Of a DNA stretch of 64,000 nt, positions 24,971 through 34,900 are shown piece after piece; the first letter of the stretch is position 1; each line of letters begins with the position of its first letter. The stretch lies in contig DGHR01000003.1 in assembly GCA_002392745.1 (NCBI GenBank), forward strand, positions 341,008 to 405,007. Direction: 5' to 3'. Made by a program: the position numbers and the translations under genes. This DNA is from Bacteroidales bacterium UBA3843. GTDB taxonomy: Bacteria; Bacteroidota; Bacteroidia; Bacteroidales; Paludibacteraceae. Under the pieces are notes generated by a model. The model ran no database searches. It was not told the origin of the DNA and saw nothing but the letters and a program-made list of their open reading frames with translations.

Positions 24971-25474
24971 TTATTTCCTTTTTAAAGAATATGTTCTGTT
25001 TTTATTTGCTCCGTTAGCGATAAGCAGCCCCCTTTCAACTAACATTCGCAGGTAATCCCTCGTACGGGATGCTTTTATCGACAATACATCCGCCATTTCC
25101 GATACCGTTACATTCTGATGCATCTGCATATATTCAATAATGGTGTCTAACTTTTGCGCAATAGTGCATTGTCACCTGATTTATCGCCAATCTGATTACT
25201 TATCGCCGATTTATCGCCGATTTGACTGCTTGTCGCCGATTTATCGCCGATAGCTTTTAATTAGTCCCTCTGAATCAGATACTCCAACAACATGTAATTG
25301 ATGCTTCTTATCCTCTTCTACACCAAGCACAATAAGTCCGCCTTCGGAATTAGCAAATGAGGAATAGGTTGTCCATATACTATGCGGGAGTCCACCTGAA
25401 GCTTTTTTTACCTAAAGACGATTATCTTCTTTGTATTCCGACAATCTATTAATATCAAAATCAGAATTCCTCAT
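24971..25474 (-). pseudogene. Broken AlbA_2 (divergent AAA-4) transcriptional regulator
   Basis: The frame from the ATG at 25474 reads RLSEYKEDNRL, then TAG where Glu is expected, then KKASGGLPHSIWTTYSSFAN, SEGGLIVLGVEEDK and VVGVSDSEGLIKS. The middle of the protein is missing. The 3' part reads repeated IGDKSA units and a winged helix, TIIEYMQMHQNVTVSEMADV, to the stop at 24971. Family members are about 450-570 aa with a Schlafen/AlbA_2 domain and a C-terminal winged helix. An early stop, a large internal deletion and frame changes make this a clear remnant. Confidence 0.8.
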
Positions 25475-25497
25475 ATATTCACGTGATTTTCTTATGT

Positions 25498-25592
25498 TAG
25501 GATACGGATTTTTTTTGATTTATGCAAGTGTTCTGCGGATTTTTTTAGATTTATGCAAGTGTTCTGCGGATTTTTTTAGATTAAGACACTTC
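25498..25592. repeat. Short tandem repeat upstream of the broken regulator
   Basis: Three copies of a roughly 34-bp unit: CGGATTTTTTT, GATTTATGCAAGTGTTCTG. The last copy is partial. It lies between the promoter at 25742-25778 and the regulator remnant. No coding potential seen. Confidence 0.7.
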
Positions 25593-25741
25593 CTGTTGAG
25601 ATTTTTTCCGTTTATTACGATTCGTGTTTTTCTCATTCATTCCTTCACTCCTTTATACTTCAAAAACTCATCATAATCACAGATGCAATCCTCCACATCA
25701 TATTCATGCGCTGCCATTTCTTGCCATTCACAATTTCAGCG

Positions 25742-25778
25742 TACAAAGTTACTACAAAATAATCAAATATACAAATAA
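25742..25778 (-). promoter_or_regulatory. Bacteroidota-type promoter ahead of the accessory insert
   Basis: Minus strand TTGTATAT (-33), a T-rich spacer with TAG, then TAACTTTG (-7). It probably drove the regulator now broken and may still drive YhcG and downstream genes. Confidence 0.65.
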
Positions 25779-25847
25779 AATTAAATTTTTATTTGAATTT
25801 ATCAACTTTAACTTGAATTTAGTCAAGTTATAGTTAATCTCCTTCAT

Positions 25848-25871
25848 AAAAAAGCCGTCCTCTTGGACGGC
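25848..25871 (-). terminator. Intrinsic terminator after the SGNH/acetyltransferase/Wzt run
   Basis: GCCGTCC-AAGA-GGACGGC perfect 7-bp stem followed on the minus strand by TTTTTT. It separates the Wzt-side operon (26054-29691) from the accessory insert. Confidence 0.9.
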
Positions 25872-26053
25872 CATACACTATACATTATACATTTTTCTTC
25901 CTCTTCATCCACCGGAATGGGGTGAGCAAAAATTTACCGAGGCGATAGGCTTGGGAAGAATGGACTTCATCTGCTCCACTGCGCTTCGCGTATTTGCATA
26001 AAAATTTCTTACTACTCCAATATGACTACTACATGTGGCTGTATTCTATGCTC

Positions 26054-26731
26054 TTATAGTACATTGTAGATTGCATCAGCAATTAATTTCATTCCATAAT
26101 CATTCGGGTGTTCACAGACGAAGGGGCTTTCGCCATTCGATGGCGTACATTCATCTCTATATAGTTCCCATATCCAATCCAATGGGACATAAGGAAGATT
26201 ATATTTTTGTGCGTTTACTACAACAGCTTTTTCTTTGAGTTCATTTGGCCAAAATTGTCCTGTTAAGATTATTGTACCTGTATATTGCCGAACATAAGTT
26301 ATCAAATGTGATAATGCACATTCAAAATTTTGAACATCTTTCACATTCTCTCCAATGCGTATAATAATAATATCTTTGCCTCTACAAATTGAATGAAGCA
26401 GTTCATCTAAATCCAACGAAAAGTTCTCCTCCCATACTGCTATATTGATAGGGGTTACAGTGGAAGATATGTTCAATTGTCTCAATCTCTGCTCTAACAC
26501 ATGGCAATAGTCATTTTCTGGGCATGAAGCAGCCATTCCATGATTGAAGGACCATTGAACTGCTTTGCAAGGAGGATGAATAGTGATAGAATTTCCTATA
26601 CATAGCACATGGTGCTCATTTCTATCCAATCCACACTTCTGCCGCATGACTGCTTTTGCGACCTTGTGATATGGACGCTGCCTGAGCCAAGTTCGGATAG
26701 AATTTCGTATTTTATTAATTTGTCTTCTCAT
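26054..26731 (-). CDS. SGNH/GDSL hydrolase-like protein
   Basis: A 225-aa protein. HVLCIGNSIT (about residues 41-50) is block I with the nucleophilic Ser, IIIRIGENV (about residues 136-144) is block III with Asn, and CEHPNDYGMKLIADAIY near the end supplies Asp/His of block V. There is no signal peptide. SGNH enzymes in polysaccharide loci act as O-acetyl esterases or O-acetyltransferases. It overlaps the hexapeptide acetyltransferase upstream by 17 nt, which suggests they set the glycan's acetylation together. Confidence 0.8.
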   Translation of the reverse strand: MRRQINKIRNSIRTWLRQRPYHKVAKAVMRQKCGLDRNEHHVLCIGNSITIHPPCKAVQWSFNHGMAASCPENDYCHVLEQRLRQLNISSTVTPINIAVWEENFSLDLDELLHSICRGKDIIIIRIGENVKDVQNFECALSHLITYVRQYTGTIILTGQFWPNELKEKAVVVNAQKYNLPYVPLDWIWELYRDECTPSNGESPFVCEHPNDYGMKLIADAIYNVL

Positions 26732-27341
26732 TTAATGTTTTTAATAACTTAGCGGGGCACCCCACAATGACAGAATTCTCAGGAAAGCTATGTGTCACTA
26801 CTGCGTTCGCTCCCACTATTACATTATCCCCTAATACAACACCAGGCATGATACATACTCCATCCCCGATCCACACGTTTTTCCCGATTTTGACCGGTTT
26901 ACTCGTCAAAATGCGCTCCGAAGGAGCTATGCCTATATCTCGGGTATCTACATTTCCATGAAAATGATCGCTTATAAATACCTTGCTCGCTATCAATGTT
27001 CCATCGCCTATCTCTATATGTTCTATACATCCAATGTGACAATTATCTTCTATCCGCACATTGTTGCCAATGAGGAGTTGAGGAGAAAAAAACTGATTTC
27101 CATAATGGTCTATCACTTCCATACGCAAATAATTCCCAGCGCTAAAAAAATCACCTAGTCTAATATACTTGCATCCTTCAATTCTATAAGCAGCTCCTAC
27201 TTGAAAATTCTCTCCACATGATGCAAAAGAGCGAACCAAAAGTTTCTTTGTATGGGTTTCATTTTCAGCATATACTTGTTTAATTATAGGATATATGCGG
27301 CGCACAAACGATAGAAATATATTTCTAAAGAATGATTTCAT
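26715..27341 (-). CDS. Hexapeptide-repeat (LbH) acetyltransferase
   Basis: A 208-aa protein with left-handed beta-helix steps LLIGNNVRIEDNCHIGCIEH, IGDGTLIASKVFISDHFH, IGKNVWIGDGVCIMPGVVLG and the end VIVGCPAKLLK. The His in SDHFHG (about residue 129) is the usual catalytic base of the maltose/galactoside acetyltransferase type. It O-acetylates a sugar using acetyl-CoA. It lies between a GT-B-like protein and the SGNH hydrolase in the Wzt operon. Confidence 0.9.
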   Translation of the reverse strand: MKSFFRNIFLSFVRRIYPIIKQVYAENETHTKKLLVRSFASCGENFQVGAAYRIEGCKYIRLGDFFSAGNYLRMEVIDHYGNQFFSPQLLIGNNVRIEDNCHIGCIEHIEIGDGTLIASKVFISDHFHGNVDTRDIGIAPSERILTSKPVKIGKNVWIGDGVCIMPGVVLGDNVIVGANAVVTHSFPENSVIVGCPAKLLKTLNEKTN

Positions 27342-27349
27342 AATAACTT

Positions 27350-28381
27350 TTATATTTGAAATATTCGTCGCACTTGCGATTCAAACTCGTTCTTCTCTGA
27401 CTTTATGATATCACGATAGAATTCAAACTCTTTATTGGCGTCCTCATAATGATTCAATATATAGCGTATACGCGATATTATTTCTTGCTTACCTACCGAT
27501 TTTTCATTAAATTTATAGGAATCGGCAATTGGTACATCCTCAAAAAATCTCGCGGACCCACGCATTCCTGTGATAATACAACAACCATTCATAGCGCACT
27601 CTCGTGGCAAACGGTCTTTACCCGGATGATTGCCGAAATCAATGTATAGTTTCGCTCGTTGCATCATCTCTATCAACTGTGTTCGATTAAATCCTGTAAG
27701 AGCCACCCAGTGCAAATCTGGCGCCATTTCTATCAATTGTTTTGTATATTCATAACCTTTGCGAGGATTATATAAAATAATATCTTCTTTCTTAGATATA
27801 TCGTAGTTTCCTGAATAATCAGTGTTTACATAGTCCTTCAAAGGAAGCATCTCCTGAAAACCTTGGTTTATAAGATAGTGTTGAATATATTCTGCCTGAT
27901 AACCACATTCTGCATTCAACTCTACCAATTGACGAATTGTCATTAGATTTTCAAAGCAGTTACTACGCCGTTTAATTGAGCGTTTTATCCATTTCCAAAA
28001 CCAATGTTTTCCCAATTGAGGATTAAAATGGTACAAATCTATAGGACTAAGATACGATTGAGCACACGCATAGAAATTATCCACACTTATCCACCACAAA
28101 AATTTTTGCGTATGAGCATTACGATTCACAACATCAAAAATTCCTTCATAAAAGACCTCTATATTATGACTAGTATCCTCCACTGTTTCTGCAAAAGCCA
28201 CATCGTATACACTATAATCTGAAGGTTTTAGATGGGCATCTTCACCAAAATATACAATATATGCATCACGTCCATTCGCACGAAGGAAGTGGACGAGTTG
28301 ATGTAATAATTCCGCTCCCCCTGTTACCATTCCAGCGGGACAATGGACATAAATTTTTGTATCTGAATAAATCTGCAGCAT
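27350..28381 (-). CDS. Probable GT-B glycosyltransferase
   Basis: A 343-aa protein. The N-terminus, KIYVHCPAGMVTGGAELLHQ (about residues 9-28), has the glycine-rich GGAE loop of GT4-like enzymes. The second half has ILYNPRKGYEYTKQLIEMAP, WVALTGFNRTQLIEMMQRAK, LYIDFGNHPGKDRLPRECA and NGCCIITG, equivalent to the donor-binding E-x7-E region. No close family is recognised. It follows Wzt by 2 nt, so it likely acts on the exported glycan. Confidence 0.7.
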   Translation of the reverse strand: MLQIYSDTKIYVHCPAGMVTGGAELLHQLVHFLRANGRDAYIVYFGEDAHLKPSDYSVYDVAFAETVEDTSHNIEVFYEGIFDVVNRNAHTQKFLWWISVDNFYACAQSYLSPIDLYHFNPQLGKHWFWKWIKRSIKRRSNCFENLMTIRQLVELNAECGYQAEYIQHYLINQGFQEMLPLKDYVNTDYSGNYDISKKEDIILYNPRKGYEYTKQLIEMAPDLHWVALTGFNRTQLIEMMQRAKLYIDFGNHPGKDRLPRECAMNGCCIITGMRGSARFFEDVPIADSYKFNEKSVGKQEIISRIRYILNHYEDANKEFEFYRDIIKSEKNEFESQVRRIFQI

Positions 28382-28383
28382 AC

Positions 28384-29691
28384 TTATTCTGTTATAACTT
28401 TGGTTAAATATTCATTACTCTCGTGCAAACGCAGTCCCCACCATGGTTCCCAGTATAGGAACTCATCATTCAGCCCAGTGTGGACATATTTAATATTAAA
28501 TGAAAGTACTTCTCGCAAAAAATCCATCTGATAAGGAGAAGTAGAAGGGGATTGCAAACCAGCCTCAAACCGAACATAATACTTCCCAATCGGTAAAGCT
28601 GGGTGTGGGATAATCATATCCACAACAAACTCGTTTTTACCCACAGGAACCCTCATCAGATTGGAAGAATAGAATGCCACATGTACCCCCTCTCCGTTTT
28701 GAATTATCATATTGCATTGGAACTCTTTCACATTTCTATTGCGGCGCATTCTAGCCTGAAAATGAAGAGGTTCATCCATTGCAATCTGGTCGGGATGATC
28801 AGATTGCAAACATACCTCTATGAACTCAACATCACGGCGGAATTCATTATTATCCATACGATCTGACTCTGTTACAACCTTGCGCGTCGTTACTTCTATT
28901 AAATCATAAGATATGTATCTTTCAACTGCGTTTTGGGCCGTTCCTATGAAATCAACACTACCTTGCTTTAAAATTATTCCGGTTTTACATAAACGCTTTA
29001 TAGAATCCATGTTATGACTGACAAAGAGGACGGTGCGGCCTTGGCCTTGAGAGACATCTTTCATCTTGCCGATGGCTTTCTTTTGGAACTCGGCATCGCC
29101 GACGGCGAGGACTTCGTCCACAACCAATATCTCAGGGTCCAGGAAAGCGGCTACGGCAAAGCCGAGGCGGACGGTCATACCCGAGCTATAACGCTTCACC
29201 GGTGTGTCGATATATTTCTCGCAGCCGCTAAAATCGATAATCTCGTCAATCTTACGGTCTATCTCCTGTTTGGTCATTCCCAGGATAGCGCCGTTCATAT
29301 AGATATTCTCCCGACCCGTCATCTCGCCATGGAAACCCGTGCCGACCTCCAGCAGGCTGGCTATACGGCCGCGGGCACGGATAGTGCCCACCGTAGGCGC
29401 CGTCACCTTGCTCAGCAGTTTCAGCAAAGTGCTCTTGCCGGCACCGTTCTTGCCGATGATACCGACCACATCGCCTTCCTCCACCCGGAAATCGATGTCG
29501 CGCAGCGCCCATACATAGTCCGAATTGGCTTTGGCACTACGGTCGTTGACATCGCCTATCTTCAGGTACGGGTCCTCGTGGCCCAGGATACTGGTCTGCC
29601 ACCAGCGGTTGATATCATGGCTCAGCGTGCCTGTGCTGACCAAGCCCAGGCGGTATTGCTTGCCTACGTGGTTGAATTCTATGGCTGTCAT
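28384..29691 (-). CDS. wzt: Polysaccharide ABC transporter ATP-binding protein (Wzt)
   Basis: 435 aa. Walker A GIIGKNGAGKSTLLKLLS, Q-loop region, signature RYSSGMTVRLGFAVAAF, Walker B EILVVDEVLAVGD and the switch His in LFVSHNMDSIKRLC are all intact. Residues after about 265 form a beta-rich C-terminal domain (VEFIEVCLQSD … HPALPIGKYYVRFEAGL) like the glycan-binding domain of Wzt that selects capped chains. It energises export of an O-antigen or capsule made in the cytoplasm. The partner permease Wzm is not found in this window; upstream there are only repeats and GxxExxY genes. Confidence 0.9.
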   Translation of the reverse strand: MTAIEFNHVGKQYRLGLVSTGTLSHDINRWWQTSILGHEDPYLKIGDVNDRSAKANSDYVWALRDIDFRVEEGDVVGIIGKNGAGKSTLLKLLSKVTAPTVGTIRARGRIASLLEVGTGFHGEMTGRENIYMNGAILGMTKQEIDRKIDEIIDFSGCEKYIDTPVKRYSSGMTVRLGFAVAAFLDPEILVVDEVLAVGDAEFQKKAIGKMKDVSQGQGRTVLFVSHNMDSIKRLCKTGIILKQGSVDFIGTAQNAVERYISYDLIEVTTRKVVTESDRMDNNEFRRDVEFIEVCLQSDHPDQIAMDEPLHFQARMRRNRNVKEFQCNMIIQNGEGVHVAFYSSNLMRVPVGKNEFVVDMIIPHPALPIGKYYVRFEAGLQSPSTSPYQMDFLREVLSFNIKYVHTGLNDEFLYWEPWWGLRLHESNEYLTKVITE

Positions 29692-29756
29692 TTGGGATAA
29701 TGGTTATTGGTTAATGGTTATAGGTGATTGTTCATTACCTTTCTCGACGGAGGACA

Positions 29757-29970
29757 TTCTTTGATGATTTGAAAATTATATAAAAAATAGATTTCTGAAT
29801 CACGACCTTTGTCGTTCGTTATTTGTTCTTGATTTTTTCAGTATGAGTAAATTCCTCTGAAAACATCAAGCTCCAAATAACATGCTGCACGCATTATTCA
29901 TAAATCCAATTATATTAAAAATATTTTTGACATATCATGTAATATAAGTTTTCAACTATCCGCGCTATGG
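29757..29970. repeat. 210-bp repeat, copy A
   Basis: Starts TTGATGATTTGAAAATTATA, includes ACGACCTTTGTCGT (hairpin), CATGCTGCACGCATTATTCA and ends ATCCGCGCTATGG. Five copies (A-E) flank and separate two GxxExxY genes. Confidence 0.85.
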
Positions 29971-29993
29971 TCTTCGACTATTGGTTATATTCA

Positions 29994-30413
29994 TCAAAAC
30001 GCCACCATCTTATATGTTTGCGGGTCGTAATAGTATTTCTCGCACTGCGCGTAGATTGGCGCAAAATTATACAAGACACCAAAGTTTATTCCTGATAACC
30101 GCATATAGTTCCACAATTGCTGACGGTGAACATCCGATAGTGCTTCGACCGCCTTGCATTCTACAATAACCGACGTTTCGTCATTCATTATACAGAAATC
30201 TACGTAATGTTTGTGTTCTATTGCATGCCCTTTGTAGTTGGCGGAAAACATATATTCCTTATTGAAAGCGATATTACGCAAAGCAAGTTCGATAGCCAAC
30301 GCTTCTTGATACATATATTCATTTAGAAAAGGTCCTAATTGTTTATGCACCTCTTGACATGCGCCAATTGCCGGATAAACAATTTGTTTCCATTTTTCTT
30401 TCTCGACGGACAT
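29994..30413 (-). CDS. GxxExxY protein, copy 1
   Basis: 139 aa. VYPAIGACQEVHKQLGPFLN, EYMYQEALAIELALRNIAF (the family's GxxExxY region, here FLNEYMYQEAL), DFCIMNDETSVIVECKAVEA and SDVHRQQLWNYMRLSG give the small PD-(D/E)xK-like fold of the family. The Asp-x(n)-Glu-x-Lys (ECK) is visible. Function is not established. It differs by one residue from copy 2 (Met versus Val in CI(M/V)NDE), so the duplication is recent. Confidence 0.9.
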   Translation of the reverse strand: MSVEKEKWKQIVYPAIGACQEVHKQLGPFLNEYMYQEALAIELALRNIAFNKEYMFSANYKGHAIEHKHYVDFCIMNDETSVIVECKAVEALSDVHRQQLWNYMRLSGINFGVLYNFAPIYAQCEKYYYDPQTYKMVAF

Positions 30414-30415
30414 TC

Positions 30416-30626
30416 TTTGATGATTTGAAAATTATATAAAAAAACAGATTTCTGAATCACGACCTTTGTCGTTCGTTATTTGTTCTTGATTTTTTCAGTA
30501 TGAGTAAATTCCTCTGAAAACACCAAGTCCAAACAACATGCTGTACGCATTATTCATAAATCCAATTATATTAAAAATATTTTTGACACATCATGTAATA
30601 TAAGTATTCGACTATCCGCGCTATGG
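30416..30626. repeat. 210-bp repeat, copy B
   Basis: Same unit as copy A, ending CTATGG at 30626 and directly joined to copy C. Confidence 0.85.
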
Positions 30627-30836
30627 TTGATGATTTGAAGATTATATAAAAAACAGATTTCTGAATCACGACCTTTGTCGTTCGTTATTTGTTCTTGATT
30701 TTTTCAGTATGAGTAAACTCCTCTGAAAACACCAAACTCCAAATAACATGCTGCACGCATTATTCATAAATCCAATTATATTAAAAATATTTTTGACACA
30801 TCATGGAATATAAGTTTTTGACTATCCGCGCTAAGG
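30627..30836. repeat. 210-bp repeat, copy C
   Basis: Same unit; with copy B it forms a head-to-tail pair between the two GxxExxY genes. Confidence 0.85.
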
Positions 30837-30859
30837 TCTTCGACTATTGGCTATATTCG

Positions 30860-31279
30860 TCAAAACGCCACCATCTTATATGTTTGCGGGTCGTAATAGT
30901 ATTTCTCGCACTGCGCGTAGATTGGCGCAAAATTATACAAGACACCAAAGTTTATTCCTGATAACCGCATATAGTTCCACAATTGCTGACGGTGAACATC
31001 CGATAGTGCTTCGACCGCCTTGCATTCTACAATAACCGATGTTTCGTCATTCACTATACAAAAATCTACGTAATGTTTGTGTTCTATTGCATGCCCTTTG
31101 TAGTTGGCGGAAAACATATATTCCTTATTGAAAGCGATATTACGCAAAGCAAGTTCGATAGCCAACGCTTCTTGATACATATATTCGTTTAGAAAAGGTC
31201 CTAATTGTTTATGCACCTCTTGACATGCGCCAATTGCCGGATAAACAATTTGTTTCCATTTTTCTTTCTCGACGGACAT
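30860..31279 (-). CDS. GxxExxY protein, copy 2
   Basis: 139 aa, same as copy 1 except one residue, with the ECK nuclease-like motif intact. The copies start 866 bp apart. This gene plus its downstream repeat is a tandem duplicate. It is the first recognisable gene after the promoter at 31884-31927 and so may be cotranscribed with wzt. Confidence 0.9.
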   Translation of the reverse strand: MSVEKEKWKQIVYPAIGACQEVHKQLGPFLNEYMYQEALAIELALRNIAFNKEYMFSANYKGHAIEHKHYVDFCIVNDETSVIVECKAVEALSDVHRQQLWNYMRLSGINFGVLYNFAPIYAQCEKYYYDPQTYKMVAF

Positions 31280-31282
31280 TCT

Positions 31283-31490
31283 TTGATGATTTGAAAATTA
31301 TATAAAAAACAGATTTCTGAATCACGACTTTTGTCGTTCGTTATTTGTTCTTGATTTTTTCAGTATGAGTAAATTCCTCTGAAAACATCAAGCTCAAAAT
31401 AACATGCTGTACGCATTATTCATAAATCCAATTATATTAAAAATATTTTTGACATATCATGTAATATAAGTTTTTGACTATCAGCGCTAA
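31283..31490. repeat. 210-bp repeat, copy D
   Basis: Same unit as A-C with a few substitutions (ACGACTTTTGTCGT in place of ACGACCTTTGTCGT). Confidence 0.85.
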
Positions 31491-31491
31491 G

Positions 31492-31668
31492 TTTGATGTT
31501 TTGAAAATTATATAAAAAATAGATTTCTGAATCACGACTTTCGTCGTTCGTTATTTGTTCTTGATTTTTTCAGTATGAGTGAACTCTTATGAAAATATCC
31601 AAACTCCCAAATAACATGCTGCACGCATTATTCAAATCCGATTATACTAAAATATTTTGATACAATGT
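31492..31668. repeat. 210-bp repeat, copy E (diverged and shortened)
   Basis: Begins TTTGATGTTTTGAAAATTAT and holds ACGACTTTCGTCGT, in which a T-to-C change completes the hairpin stem. It fades after CATTATTCAAATCC. Confidence 0.75.
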
Positions 31669-31883
31669 TCGATAAAATCGCTTATAATTTCTATTTTTAC
31701 AGCATGGGAGATAGGGATTCAGCTGCAAGCTGATACGGAACGGGAGGTTAGAACATTAAGGAACTTTTGCTCATTACTGTTTGAACAGACCGTTACGCTT
31801 TGGCCGTTTAGGCTTTAGTCCTATATCACATGCAATATCATTATTATTTTTTTCTACTGCAAAGTGCCTTTGCAGCAAAACGC
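31669..31883 (-). other. Leader region between promoter and repeats
   Basis: No gene. Two hairpins: TCAGCT-GCA-AGCTGA at about 31719-31733 and CTGCAAAG-TGC-CTTTGCAG at 31857-31875. The second lies at the start of the predicted minus-strand transcript toward wzt. Confidence 0.5.
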
Positions 31884-31927
31884 GGCAAAGTTACAAAAAA
31901 AAAATGATATATACAAGATATATATCA
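31884..31927 (-). promoter_or_regulatory. Composite terminator–promoter before the GxxExxY/wzt region
   Basis: Minus strand: TGATATATA-TCTTG-TATATATCA hairpin, T10, then TAACTTTG. The hairpin terminates the MMPL operon; its loop and 3' arm supply TTGTATAT as the -33 box for TAACTTTG (-7, 31886-31893). Confidence 0.75.
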
Positions 31928-31986
31928 CTTTTTGTTGCAAATACGTTCAATTTTGGACTTTTTCGGCGTGTTTTTCTCATCCGCGG

Positions 31987-34900
31987 CTATTCCTCCACCG
32001 GGCAGTCTATGTCCTCGGGAGGAGCGGAATAACGGTTCTTCTTGCCATAGACCACCCATTTGTCCAAAGCCACCAGCACAGCGGGTACTACGGTGAGAAT
32101 CAGCACGATAGCCATAAAAGCACCGACAGCCAGACAACCGACGATATTGCTAATCATCAGGTCGTCAATCAGCAAAGCCATCACACCGGGGCCCAGCACC
32201 ATGATCAGTCCCGAAGTGAGGATAGTACGTATCGAACCGCGATAAGCGGCTGCCGCGGCGTCATACTGGGTCATCGTGCGGCGGAACTCGCGGTAGTAAT
32301 TGGCGAAGAGGATACCATAGTCAATCGTGGCTCCCATCAGGATAGCCTGCACAATCAGGTACGCCAGATAGAGCATACGGCCGGATACCAAACCGGCCAC
32401 CACCACATTGACATAGAAGGCCGTCATCACCGTCACCACCAGGATAGTGGGCACCACCAGCGAGCGGAACGTGACTGCCACAATCAGGAAGATAGCCAGG
32501 ATAGTGAGCAGCGTGACCACATTCATCTCATGGTCGAAACCGCCGCGCATCTCGGCATACATCACCGATTCGCCCACATAGTAATGTTCGCCCGGCAGAT
32601 GGGCATCGGCCAAGGCGGTGAGTGTATCCACGAAAGCGTAGGTCTCGGCCGACTCGGGCGGCAGCGTGGTAAGCAACACCAGCAGCGAATGGTCGGGCTG
32701 GCGCAACTGGCCTATTCCCGATTTGATTTGCGCATGGATAGAACCTGCCTGCGTGCGCACCGAATCCGGAACAAACTCCTCCAGACGCGGGTCATATACA
32801 AGCGTGTCGCATGCATATGCCAGCAGCGCATCCAGGCCCATACGCATCGTGTCGCACGCGCTATGGGCAGCGGCGTAATAGGTATAGAGCAACGACATCT
32901 GCGAGGGAGTCACAGGCGCCGACTTGACTCCGGAGAGTTGCATCAGCTGCGCCAGATGCTTCGCCATCTGAGCGGAGGTATAAGCCTGCTCGCCGAACAT
33001 CAGTTCGGTGAACAATTCCGCCTGCTGGTCTTCGCGCGACGGTTTGTGGCTGGCCGCTACGACCGGTTGCTCGGAAGAGGACTTCACCAGTACACCGGCT
33101 TTCTCTTTCTCCTCGCGCGCCATGCGGCTGCGTGCCAGCGAGTCCTGGAGCGCAGAGATAGTACGGAGCATCGAGGCTATGGAATCAGTGATGATGGGCG
33201 ACGGGGTAGCAGGTGCGGCGGATGGAGCGGCAGACGCACTCTCCGTCTCCGGTTGGTTGGCCTGCGAGAGCGCTAGCAACTGGGAATCAGTGAATTCGTC
33301 TATGCCGAACGCATGCAGCATGGTGTTCATCTCGGCCGGAGTGAGCGACGCATTGGCGTTCGCCAGGTCCATCAGCCGGGCACGCTGGCCCAGCATCGTG
33401 CGCTGTTCGTCGGAGATCATACCCGCCAGTCCCTTGCGTTGGAACAGGTCGTCGGTCAGCAGATGGACATACTGCAACGGCGTGAGTTGTTTGACCTTGC
33501 CGGGTGCATATCCATAGACCAGACGCGTCTGGATAGGCGTAGAACCGATGAAAGCCGCCATCTCATTGACCGCCATCGGCAGTCGCAACGCCATCGTATC
33601 GGTCAGTTTGCGCATCTCGATAGTCACAGGCGACGTATGGGTGGTGTTCAGCGTCTCGATGAACGGCACCAGAGCAATACGCTCGGGTTCGCTGACAGCA
33701 GGCACCGGCAGAGGTTCGGATGCTGGCAGAGCAGCCATGTCCGGCGATGAGAGAGCATTGGTCAGGGGGGGCTCTGCCGCAGAGTCGCGCGCCACCGGAA
33801 CGGCAGGCGTGCCGGTAGTGGTATCACGCGTCGCAGCCGGTTTGGAAGACGTGTCACGAGAAGCCGGAGAGGGTGTCTTGCTTCGCGACGGGCCAGACGT
33901 CTCCGCCACTGGCGCAGCCTCCTCCTCGGGGCGGTTCATCATGGACATCAGCATATCCAGCTGTTCGCGCATCTCATCGTCGATATACCCTGCGAAAAGC
34001 GGATTGCGTACACAGTCATCATGCATGAAACGCACCAGGTCCGGAAACTCCAGACGGATGACCGTATCGGGATATGTGCGCATGAAATATGCCAACCGGA
34101 TGATATCCGGCGAGAGCATATCCATCGCCTCGGGCGGCATAGACGCCGCGCCGGCCGGCATCATGTCGGCAAACGTAGTGGTCAACGTACGGATATGAGA
34201 GGTCATGTCGGCAGGCATGAGCCGCTGGCTCATCAGCGTGGGATACGATATGATAGTCTGTATGCCCGGCTGCGCCATCAGGGTATCGACGAACATCAGC
34301 ACCGAGTCCTCGTCGTGGGTGTCATAGACCAGCACGAAAGGATTAGGCGACGGGAAGACCTTCTCTATACGCGATTCCGCCTGAGCGGAGAAGAAGATGG
34401 TGGTGCGGCGCGACAAGAACCATGAGGCAAAAAACAGCACCACGGCGAAAATCGCCATCGTGACCTTGTGCGAGGTAGCGAACCGCGCCATGCCGTCGGT
34501 TGGCGGCACGAACACCCGTTTCTGGGAGTGATTGATAGTGCGGCGGAAAAGAAGCATCAGCGACGGCATCACCGTGAACGTACACAGCAACGAACAAGCC
34601 ACACCCTTGGCCAGCACGATTCCCATGTCGGCACCTATCTTCAACCGCATGAAACAGAGCATCAGCAGTCCGACTATCGTCGTCAGCGCCGATGACAGGA
34701 TAGACGGCGCCGCCTTGCGAAGAGCGCGGTTGGCGGCCAGGATAGCCGTTCGGCGGTCGGTATGCTCGTCCTGCTCCTGACGATAGCGGTTGAGCAGGAC
34801 AATACAATAGTCGAGCGACAGCACCGCCTGCAGGATCGAACCGATGAAATTAGTGGTGATGGACACCGAGGGCAACAGCGCGTTCGTACCCATATTGAGC

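Noticed and set aside
31864..33276. 470-aa plus-strand frame opposite the MMPL gene
   Set aside because: His/Arg/Gln-rich shadow of the GC-rich exporter gene; no domain pattern.
33548..34198. 216-aa plus-strand frame inside the MMPL gene
   Set aside because: Antisense low-complexity Ser/Gly/Arg frame.
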